This document shows, piece after piece, positions 57,570 through 64,000 of a DNA stretch of 64,000 nucleotides (position 1 is the stretch's first letter; every line of letters starts with the position of its first letter). Source of the stretch: Halobacillus halophilus DSM 2266 (GTDB lineage Bacteria; Bacillota; Bacilli; Bacillales; Halobacillaceae). The notes below the pieces were generated by a model that saw only the letters and a list, made by a program, of their open reading frames with translations, was not told the DNA's origin and made no database searches. The stretch lies in contig NC_017668.1 in assembly GCF_000284515.1 (NCBI RefSeq), forward strand, positions 744,001-808,000, given 5' to 3'. The position numbers were made by a program, and so were the translations under genes.

Positions 57570-58700
57570 ATGTTGACTCAAGATAAAAAAAGGGTAGTTA
57601 TAAAAATAGGAAGCAGTTCTTTAACCAGTTTGCACGGTGAAATTAGCCGTCGGAAACTCGAAAAACTAGTAGATGAAGTCGTCCAATTAAAGGACGATGG
57701 CCACGAAGTATTACTCGTATCCTCGGGTGCAGTAGCGGCAGGCTACCGTAAGCTCGGATGCCTGGAGCGTCCAAGCACTTTACCTGAAAAACAAGCCGCC
57801 GCCTCTATTGGTCAGGGATTACTGATGGAATCGTATTCCGATCTTTTCCTGTCTAATGGTTATATTGGATCCCAGATATTAATCACACGCAGTGATTTTT
57901 CTGATGAAGATCGTTATAACAACGCTCGTAATACTATTAACGTATTGCTTGAACGCGGAATCATCCCCATCGTAAATGAAAATGACACCATCACCATCGA
58001 CCGTTTGAAATTCGGTGATAACGATACATTGTCCGCTAAAGTAGCTGGACTTGTCGATGCTGATCAATTAGTGATCTTATCGGATATCGATGGTTTATAT
58101 GATGCAGATCCTAGAAAAAATGAGGATGCTGAACTACTCAATAAAGTCCACGAAATCACCCCAGAGATTGAAGCAGCAGCTGGCGACCCAGGAAGCGCCG
58201 TCGGTACAGGGGGCATGAAATCCAAAATAGACGCCTTTAAGATTTCTATGGCTTCCGGTATATCTTCCTTCTTAGGAAAAGCAGGTACCGACAACATTGT
58301 TTATGATGCTGTCTACCACAACGCAAGAGGAACCTATTTCGAAACCGCACCGGAAACCGAGAATCTCGACCAGAAGAAACAATGGATTGCTTTTAACTCC
58401 GGTCCTGAAGGCGAAGTCATTATTGACCATCGCGCTAAAGAATCTATTGTAGAAATGAAGAGAAGCTTGCTTCCTATGAATGTGCACCACGTAAAAGGAC
58501 GTTTCAAAAAAGGTGCCGTTGTGCGTATTCATGATTTAGAAGGCGAAGAGATTGGTCTGGGCGTAGTGAATTATTCCTCAGAGCAAATGAAGGAAATGAT
58601 TACTCTAACAGAACCTGAACTCGAATCTTATGAAAAAGCAGCGATTGAACGTAAAGATTTTGTCTGCCATTTAGACGTAGCCCTGCCCGCAGGCGTTTAA
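57570..58700 (+). CDS. proJ: Glutamate 5-kinase
   Basis: 376 residues, AGGAGTGAT just before the ATG (TTG at 57573 would have better spacing). KRVVIKIGSSSL is the amino-acid-kinase phosphate loop, VNENDTITID near residue 138 and VGTGGMKSKI near 215 are family motifs. Residues about 285-370 form a C-terminal PUA domain, as in proB. It phosphorylates glutamate to gamma-glutamyl phosphate, which is channelled to ProA. Proline feedback sensitivity cannot be judged from the sequence; osmotic isozymes are often less inhibited. Second gene of the operon, 103 bp after proH because of the repeat. Confidence 0.95.
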   Translation: MLTQDKKRVVIKIGSSSLTSLHGEISRRKLEKLVDEVVQLKDDGHEVLLVSSGAVAAGYRKLGCLERPSTLPEKQAAASIGQGLLMESYSDLFLSNGYIGSQILITRSDFSDEDRYNNARNTINVLLERGIIPIVNENDTITIDRLKFGDNDTLSAKVAGLVDADQLVILSDIDGLYDADPRKNEDAELLNKVHEITPEIEAAAGDPGSAVGTGGMKSKIDAFKISMASGISSFLGKAGTDNIVYDAVYHNARGTYFETAPETENLDQKKQWIAFNSGPEGEVIIDHRAKESIVEMKRSLLPMNVHHVKGRFKKGAVVRIHDLEGEEIGLGVVNYSSEQMKEMITLTEPELESYEKAAIERKDFVCHLDVALPAGV

Positions 58701-58720
58701 AATAATCAAGGAGGTCTTTG

Positions 58721-59983
58721 ATGACACTAACAAAAGATAATGTGAACGTTGAAGCACAAGCGATTGAAGCGAAGAAAGCGTCCAAGAGTTTAATGATTCT
58801 TTCCGATAAGGAAAAGAACGATGCTCTTCACCATATCGCGGATGTTCTGGAACGTGATTTCGAAGCGATTCTTGCAGCAAATGAGAAGGATTTACGAAAC
58901 GGAAGAGAACAAGGCTTTACGGAAGCATTTATGGATCGACTTTCTTTATCACAAGAGCGAATTCGTGACTTTGCACAAGGCTTACGCGATGTAGCTGAAC
59001 TTGAAGATCCGACTGGTAAAAAGCTTTCAGACTGGACGCTTGAAAACGGACTTCAAGTTGAGAAAGTTACCGTGCCTCTTGGCGTAATTGGCATGATCTA
59101 TGAAGCTCGTCCAAACGTAACTGTAGACGCAACCGGTCTTGCGCTTAAATCCGGGAACGCGATCGTGCTGAAAGGCGGATCTTCAGCTATTAATTCTAAC
59201 CAGGCAATCGTAGAAGTTATCCACAAAGCCCTGGCGGAAACAAAAATCCCACAAGAATCCGTGCAGTTTATTGCGTCCACAGACCGTGCCGCAACAAACC
59301 AGCTTTTCACCATGAAAGAACATGTCGACGTACTCATCCCACGTGGCGGAGGTAAACTGATTCAGGCAGTTGTGGAAAACGCAACGGTTCCTGTGCTTGA
59401 AACAGGTGTAGGAAACTGCCACATCTATATTGATAAAGATGCCGATGTGGAAAAAGCCATCAGCATCCTTGTGAATGCAAAAACAGACCGTCCTGCCGTT
59501 TGTAACGCAGCAGAAACCTTAATTGTGCACAAGGATTGGCTGGCTCAACACAGTGATGAGCTAATTAGTGCTCTGAAGAAAGAAAACATCCATGTACATG
59601 GAGATGAGCATGTCCTTACTATTATTCCAGACGCCGTGCCTGCCGGTGAAGACGACTGGAAAAATGAATATTTAAGTACAGATATCGCTGTGAAAGCTGT
59701 CGACGATCTTGTTGATGCGATTGCCCACATCGAAACGTACGGCACAAAACACTCTGAAGCTATCGTCACCGAAAATCAGGAGGCAGCTGATAAATTCTTA
59801 GCTATCGTAGACGCAGCAGCGATCTACCACAATGCCTCGACTCGCTTTACGGATGGAGGCGCTCTAGGTTTCGGAGCAGAAATCGGCATTTCCACACAAA
59901 AATTACATGCCCGTGGCCCAATGGGGCTTCCAGCACTTACGACTGTGAAGTTTCTTATGAAAGGTACGGGTCAAATTAGATAA
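58721..59983 (+). CDS. proA: Gamma-glutamyl phosphate reductase
   Basis: 420 residues from ATG 58721, behind AAGGAGG. An aldehyde dehydrogenase-like fold: LGVIGMIYEARPNVT near residue 115 and GGSSAINSNQAIV near 148 bind NADPH and substrate, and KTDRPAVCNAAETL near 255 holds the catalytic cysteine. It reduces gamma-glutamyl phosphate to glutamate semialdehyde, which cyclises to pyrroline-5-carboxylate for ProH. The gene starts 20 bp after proJ. End of the operon, followed by a short terminator. Confidence 0.96.
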   Translation: MTLTKDNVNVEAQAIEAKKASKSLMILSDKEKNDALHHIADVLERDFEAILAANEKDLRNGREQGFTEAFMDRLSLSQERIRDFAQGLRDVAELEDPTGKKLSDWTLENGLQVEKVTVPLGVIGMIYEARPNVTVDATGLALKSGNAIVLKGGSSAINSNQAIVEVIHKALAETKIPQESVQFIASTDRAATNQLFTMKEHVDVLIPRGGGKLIQAVVENATVPVLETGVGNCHIYIDKDADVEKAISILVNAKTDRPAVCNAAETLIVHKDWLAQHSDELISALKKENIHVHGDEHVLTIIPDAVPAGEDDWKNEYLSTDIAVKAVDDLVDAIAHIETYGTKHSEAIVTENQEAADKFLAIVDAAAIYHNASTRFTDGGALGFGAEIGISTQKLHARGPMGLPALTTVKFLMKGTGQIR

Positions 59984-60003
59984 AATAAAGTATGACATGA
60001 GAA

Positions 60004-60031
60004 GGGACTCCTAATAAGGGGTTCCTTTTTT
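60004..60031 (+). terminator. Terminator of the proHJA operon
   Basis: GGGACTCC pairs with GGGGTTCC through some G-U pairs, followed by TTTTTTAT. Confidence 0.72.
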
Positions 60032-60118
60032 ATATTGGGAATGGGATGGAAGGACTATTGATAATCACTTTATGTATTTCGGTAGATTTTCTTTTCATAT
60101 ATACACAAATGGTTTATC

Positions 60119-60149
60119 GAAAAAAACCCTCTATTAAGAAGAGGGTTTA
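60119..60149 (-). terminator. Terminator overlapping the RsbR-like coding end
   Basis: On the minus strand AAACCCTCTTC pairs with AGAGGGTTT, followed by a long T run. The last five codons and the stop (60134-60136) lie in the stem and loop. Confidence 0.88.
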
Positions 60150-60991
60150 GAAGTATATATAGGATCACGATCAATAGCTTGAGCAAGAGTAGGGGTTATC
60201 GATATTTGGCCAAAGTCGATGCCCAGCTGGACAGCCGTATGAGCAATTTCAGGACGGATGCCTGAAAGGGTGGTAGAGACTCCGATCAGCTGCAGCCCGC
60301 TGATCAATTGAAAGATTTGGTGAGCTACCATTGTATCGACTAAATACACACCTGACAGATCAATAAAAAGCTGGTCAATTCCTTTATCGGTGCACCCTTT
60401 TAAGGTGTTATCCATAATGGCACTGGCCCGTGAAGAATCAATATCTCCAACAAGGGGAAGCAAGGCTCGTCCATTTGAAAGATCAATAAGGGGGGAGCTA
60501 AGTTCATTAATCGTTTTCTGCTGTTTGTCTATCCGTGTATCAAGTTGATTGGATTTTTCTTCAACTACTCGCATCGTTACGATATCAAATGCTTTAATGA
60601 GTACCTCTTTCCATCGATCGATCTGCTCCTGAGTATAAGCATGATCGGATACGGCAATAAACTCTTTGACAAAATACAAATATTGATCACGAACACGTAA
60701 GAATTCTCTCATAATAAGATAGGTAGGCGTACTCAGATGTTCCGGATCACTGGCTATTTTCATAACCCAATCGTCAAACTCTTCAAGAAACTGATCCATT
60801 GGTTGAATAAAGACCTTACATAAGTGCTGATGAAATTCAAAGTTCTGCCCTTTTAACGTTTCAATGACTTTAGGATCTTTGGAGGCATAAACCCCTCTAG
60901 GATCGCTTTTATCCAGGGACTCGTACCATTGCTCAGTTAAATCCTCGGCTTTATGCAACAAAAAATCATGCAATTCTCTATTTCTTTGCAT
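60134..60991 (-). CDS. RsbR-family stressosome protein
   Basis: 285 residues. The N-terminal 145 residues form the non-haem globin-like sensor domain of RsbR proteins (LLHKAEDLTEQWYESLD; PTYLIMREFLRVRDQYLYF). The STAS domain is at about 160-275: ALLPLVGDIDSSRAS, then LFIDLSGVYLVDTMVAHQ with a serine (S213) in the DLSG position and S243 in LSGIRPEIA, the kind of sites phosphorylated by RsbT. It is closer to RsbRA-type proteins than the paralogue at 8 kb. It modulates sigma-B activation in the stressosome. The stop lies inside its terminator. No rsbST genes are near. Confidence 0.9.
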   Translation of the reverse strand: MQRNRELHDFLLHKAEDLTEQWYESLDKSDPRGVYASKDPKVIETLKGQNFEFHQHLCKVFIQPMDQFLEEFDDWVMKIASDPEHLSTPTYLIMREFLRVRDQYLYFVKEFIAVSDHAYTQEQIDRWKEVLIKAFDIVTMRVVEEKSNQLDTRIDKQQKTINELSSPLIDLSNGRALLPLVGDIDSSRASAIMDNTLKGCTDKGIDQLFIDLSGVYLVDTMVAHQIFQLISGLQLIGVSTTLSGIRPEIAHTAVQLGIDFGQISITPTLAQAIDRDPIYTSKPSS

Positions 60992-61191
60992 TCTATTACT
61001 CCTCTCATAACGCTAAGCTGTCATCATTTCCGTGTGTGGAAAAACAAGGAAACCTTATGGAGCCATTATAATACATTTCAAAAGTGAATGGAGAATTATC
61101 GGTAGATTTAATTATAATTCTTATAAAAGAAAGAGGGTTTGTAAAAGATTTGTCGAATATAACATTAATTTAATATGTGGAGGCGAAAAGC

Positions 61192-61656
61192 ATGACAATG
61201 AGAGAGGTATTTTTAGATCAACTAGCCGCCATTTATGACGAAAACAACTGGTTTGTCTGCTATGAAATGTCTATTCAGGATTTAGAAGATTACCAGGTTC
61301 ACGAAAGACCGGATGACGAACAAACCCACTCTATTGCAGAACTCCTCAATCATCTCTACTTTTACAACTACCGTTATTTATGCCGCTTCAGGGGGGAGGA
61401 AATAGATGAACTTCCCAGATACTACGATACGTTCCAGGATCATGGCACTCTGTCATGGAGACAGGTAGCTGCCAGCAACAGCGTCGTTTTATCCGAATTT
61501 CGTAAAGAAATTAAGCGATGCAGTGACGAAAAGCTTGAGAAATGGGCTACTACCCTGTCACACCTCTTTATTCATAATGCCTATCATATCGGACAGGTCG
61601 TTCATATCCGCAAACAATTTGGCACCTGGAGTCTCTCTCCCGTAGTTAGGGGTTAA
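61192..61656 (+). CDS. DinB-family protein
   Basis: 154 residues from ATG 61192, which follows GGAGG; a start five codons earlier lacks a ribosome site. A four-helix DinB fold with the metal histidines in SIAELLNHLYFYNYRYL near residue 45 and FIHNAYHIGQVVHIRKQ near 130. It may be a bacillithiol-dependent transferase or an unrelated DinB-like protein. Cytosolic, monocistronic. It differs clearly from the other DinB gene at 40 kb. Confidence 0.82.
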   Translation: MTMREVFLDQLAAIYDENNWFVCYEMSIQDLEDYQVHERPDDEQTHSIAELLNHLYFYNYRYLCRFRGEEIDELPRYYDTFQDHGTLSWRQVAASNSVVLSEFRKEIKRCSDEKLEKWATTLSHLFIHNAYHIGQVVHIRKQFGTWSLSPVVRG

Positions 61657-61726
61657 AAACCTTCGCAAAAAAAGTCTATTGTTTTTTTAGAAACCAGGTA
61701 ATCTGGTTGTCCATTTAAAAGTTAAA

Positions 61727-61758
61727 AATAAACCAGGGATCCTTCCCTGGCTTATTCC
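61727..61758 (-). terminator. Terminator of the spore coat gene
   Basis: On the minus strand AGCCAGGGA pairs with TCCCTGGTTT around a short loop, ending in a T-rich stretch. Confidence 0.75.
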
Positions 61759-61760
61759 TA

Positions 61761-62285
61761 TTAACCTTCGCATACATGCATAGGAGCAAAGTCAGCTTCT
61801 GTTACAGGGACTGGGGTAGTTGTATCAAGACATGTGATTCCGCAGATGCAGTTAAGGTCAAACGTCATACAGATTCCTGTAGATTTGAATTCTGTAACCC
61901 CGTTTACCAAGTCACATACATCTCTTTTACTGCAACGGCTGTTTAAGGTCATGCTATTGTTGTCTGGTTTAAGCAGCTCAAGTTTGATACAGTTTTTCTT
62001 GTCGTCTGTAAATTTAATAGCTTTGAAGATGGGAGTCTCTACACAGTAGAACGTGTCATTAATCTTTTTAACACCGCTGGCAAAGAAAGGTTTGCAATCT
62101 TCGCAGTAAAGAATGAAAGGAATGGTTGTATCCCCGTTCCCGCCTGTAGCAGGACCTACTAGATCACGGATAGACCGTTCACAGCTGACATCACATTCGT
62201 CAGCCATAGCCACCTCTGCTTGAGCATCTAGAATTTTCTTAAGAATGTCGCGTACGCAGTTCCCTTTGTTTGAATGATATGACAT
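61761..62285 (-). CDS. cotZ: Spore coat protein of the CotY/CotZ (ExsY) family
   Basis: 174 residues from the ATG at 62285, behind AAAGGAGAG. Cysteine-rich: CVRDILKKILDAQAEV near residue 9 and CEDCKPFFASGV near 62 are conserved in CotY, CotZ and ExsY, which self-assemble into disulfide-linked lattices in the outer crust or exosporium. A further seven or so cysteines are spread over the C-terminal half. The mother-cell sigma-K is expected to drive it: a CATAGAATG stretch 40 bases upstream is a loose match to its -10. Only one family member is visible in the window, so CotY and CotZ cannot be distinguished. Confidence 0.93.
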   Translation of the reverse strand: MSYHSNKGNCVRDILKKILDAQAEVAMADECDVSCERSIRDLVGPATGGNGDTTIPFILYCEDCKPFFASGVKKINDTFYCVETPIFKAIKFTDDKKNCIKLELLKPDNNSMTLNSRCSKRDVCDLVNGVTEFKSTGICMTFDLNCICGITCLDTTTPVPVTEADFAPMHVCEG

Positions 62286-62513
62286 TAAAATATCTCTCCT
62301 TTTCATATTGATCATTCCTTATCATTCTATGTAAGCTAAAGATTAGCGCCTGTACATCTGTCTATTTTCTATAAGATCAATAAAAATTTTAAGTTTCTAT
62401 AATTTATAGGGCATCTACCAATACAAAAGGAAAAAGACAACATATAATAGGGTATCTATAATTAATGGTTATAGATTCATGGTTCACCACACTATGAGAT
62501 TTTCCCTACGTTT

Positions 62514-62544
62514 AGACGCAAGCCGTACACTTGCGTCTTTTTTT
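62514..62544 (+). terminator. Orphan terminator on the plus strand
   Basis: AGACGCAAG pairs with CTTGCGTCT, followed by TTTTTTT. No plus-strand gene lies upstream between the end of DinB (61656) and here, so it may end a short untranslated transcript beginning after about 62400. Confidence 0.75.
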
Positions 62545-62589
62545 GTGTTCCTGGAAAGATATATAAGCATTGCATGGAAACTTAATAGC

Positions 62590-63545
62590 TTATTAAACAA
62601 AAGGGCCGGATTGTGGAAGACTCAGTTTCGAGATATTTGGGGCCGTTACGTTAAATGTAAGTGGGGGCTGGTGGGGGGGAAATGACTCGCTTTCCTATGG
62701 GGGAACGCTGAGCTTCCTCGCTCGTTTCACTCCCTGCGGGATCTCACCTAGTCCCTTCTCCCATGGGAGTCTCCCCATTTCCCCACCAGCCCAACTATAT
62801 GAGTAGAAACGGACCTATCGGAAAGAGAAGTTCTTGGCTTCCATCACCTGGCTAAAATGCTTATATATCAGGCAATTATGCAAAATCATCAACTTTAAAA
62901 CGCCTATCATCGCATCCTGTTATTTCTCGGAAAGATGGTGCTTTTTTGAGTGGTTTCGAGGCTGTCATTTGGCCAGGTCCGGAGGGGAACGAGGAGACTC
63001 CTAAGTTAAAAGCGGAAGCACCTTGGTCAGCGGCATATGGACTGGACGTTCAATTGTGAAGGTGCCTTGTTCAGCCTCGACCAGCTTAAGAACGACCATG
63101 AAAGGAAGTGCTTTTCTTCCTATCATGGTTGGACTTAAGACCTCGAGAGGCTAGGCACCGAAACTAGCCTGGAATTGGCGGAGATAAAGAAAACACGAAG
63201 AGCGGAGCGATTCGATGTTGCCTTATCGTACAGAAGTGAGGGAAGTCTCACTAGACGCTAGGTGCTGGAGCTGGAGAGCTCTCCTTGTGGTTTTATCTTC
63301 TGATTTTCGAGTAAGACTAAAAAAAGTGTAAGAACGGGATGCACATGACAGGTGAGATCCTGCAGGCTTCAGCCCGAGGAAGCTCAGCGCAGATGAGGTT
63401 CGACTAAGAACGCCACGTCGTGTGGCAACGTCGAACGACCCTGCGACGTGCAGGGCCGGAAAGCGAAATCGTCCCCCGAAGGACCTTCCTCATAACCAAT
63501 ATCTCGAAGTCAAGTCTTCCAGTATCGGGAGCTTTACTGTTAGGT
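62590..63545. repeat. MITE-like composite repeat, copy E10
   Basis: About 0.95 kb. Left end: TTATTAAACAAAAGGGCCGG, TTGTGGAAGACTCAGTTTCG, GGGGCCGTTACG (62589-62650). Right end: CAATATCTCGAAGTCAAGTC, CCAGTATCGGGAGC (63498-63533). Interior: block B (62665-62793), the start of block A (TTTGGCCAGGTCCGGAGGGG, 62970), then the 330-bp module shared with E3 in opposite orientation (63000-63340), the GCCACGTCGTGTGGC hairpin unit (63411-63425) and the end of block A (CGAAATCGTCCCCCGAAGGA). It seems to be block A with another module inserted in it. Confidence 0.85.
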
Positions 63546-63567
63546 CAATATCTAATAAGATCAACGA

Positions 63568-63600
63568 AAAAAGCTGCCAGTAAAAACTGACAGCTTCTTT
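63568..63600 (-). terminator. Terminator of the last minus-strand gene
   Basis: On the minus strand AAGCTGTCAGT pairs with ACTGGCAGCTT, followed by TTTTTCG. Confidence 0.85.
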
Positions 63601-63608
63601 CATTGATC

Positions 63609-63914
63609 TTATTTTTTTCGCTTTACGGTTTTATCTTTTATAGTTTTCCAGGCTTTAGAAGATGTATCGGAAGTCTTATCAATAGCTTCATTGCCCTTAT
63701 CAGCTACTTTTTTAATAATATTCCCGGAAGAATCAATCGTTTTACCGAGAAGGCCTCCTTCACCTGTGATCGACTTTATAATCTTGCCTGAAGTATCCAC
63801 TGTGTTGTGAACAACCTGATTGGCTTCTTTACTAACGTTCTTAATCAAGCTTTCTTTTTGTTCATTAGAGGACTTTCTATCATTCGCGGAGTTTTCATTC
63901 TGATGGTCACGCAT
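63609..63914 (-). CDS. Small repetitive hydrophilic protein
   Basis: 101 residues from the ATG at 63914, seven bases after AGGAGGG; a longer frame to 63998 has no site. Lysine-rich, acidic and basic residues alternate, with loose internal repeats of about 22 residues built on a DTSGKIIK pattern (DTSGKIIKSI, DSSGNIIKKV, DTSSKAWKTI). It has no membrane segment. Such LEA-like or amphipathic repeats occur in stress and desiccation proteins, but no specific family is recognised. The first 25 residues are polar (NENSANDRKSSNEQ). The region beyond 63915 to the window end shows no other gene. Confidence 0.65.
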   Translation of the reverse strand: MRDHQNENSANDRKSSNEQKESLIKNVSKEANQVVHNTVDTSGKIIKSITGEGGLLGKTIDSSGNIIKKVADKGNEAIDKTSDTSSKAWKTIKDKTVKRKK

Positions 63915-64000
63915 GTTTGCATCCCTCCTGTAAAGTGTCCTACATCTCATACATATGGGTAAAGCAGGATAATATGACAGATAAAAATGAATACTCACTC

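Overview
The window looks like chromosomal DNA of a spore-forming, moderately halophilic member of the Bacillaceae, most likely Halobacillus or a close relative (inference from gene content, no database search made). Low-GC Bacillus-type signals are everywhere: strong AGGAGG ribosome sites, ATG/TTG/GTG starts, Rho-independent terminators, and S-box, THI-box and T-box leaders. Sporulation genes (a Spo0E-like phosphatase and a CotY/CotZ coat protein) and two stressosome RsbR paralogues fit this. Salt adaptation stands out: a three-gene proline operon (proH-proJ-proA), a BCCT betaine-type transporter, an NhaC-type Na+/H+ antiporter, glutamate dehydrogenase and PEP carboxylase.

Layout. 0-6 kb: an IS3-family insertion sequence that appears to sit inside the terminator of a CYP152 P450 gene, a zinc-independent S14 gene behind a Zur-type operator, a truncated RND pump, a BCCT transporter. 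6-13 kb: acetyltransferase, Gfo/Idh oxidoreductase, RsbR-like STAS protein, unknown proteins, a candidate small RNA, a DUF1206 membrane protein, a RidA-type deaminase, a Spo0E-like peptide. 13-25 kb: CstA-type transporter with a cre-like site, two redox genes, a THI-box controlled pyrimidine/thiamine-precursor uptake operon (thiY, thiamine-binding protein, thiX, thiZ, TatD-type hydrolase), ATP-grasp ligase, type-II NADH dehydrogenase-like protein, C45-type acyltransferase, Dph6-like enzyme. 25-36 kb: fabI, glutamate dehydrogenase, a UPF0182 giant membrane protein, PLD-like protein, ppc, SMP-30 lactonase. 36-45 kb: a PadR-HAAS-acetyltransferase operon, NhaC antiporter, DinB protein, YwrD-type gamma-glutamyltransferase plus a split chromate transporter, AIM24. 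45-56 kb: S-box controlled msrA, lone eutH, peroxiredoxin, YkuK, TspO-like protein, poly-gamma-glutamate hydrolase, MFS exporter, T-box controlled argS, DUF421 plus thioredoxin-like pair. 56-64 kb: proHJA, a second RsbR paralogue, DinB protein, spore coat protein, a small repetitive hydrophilic protein.

The most striking structure not explained by genes is a family of non-coding, modular, MITE-like repeats. About eight substantial copies (one cut by the window edge) and several degenerate remnants occupy the large intergenic gaps. Their ends are inverted copies of a shared terminus containing GAAGACTCAGTTTCGAGATA, and the interiors are built from interchangeable palindromic blocks. One copy abuts the broken end of the truncated RND gene. 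Other points worth attention are a candidate small RNA at about 10.0 kb, six 14-bp tandem repeats between proH and proJ, an S-box in front of msrA, and stop codons placed inside terminator hairpins.
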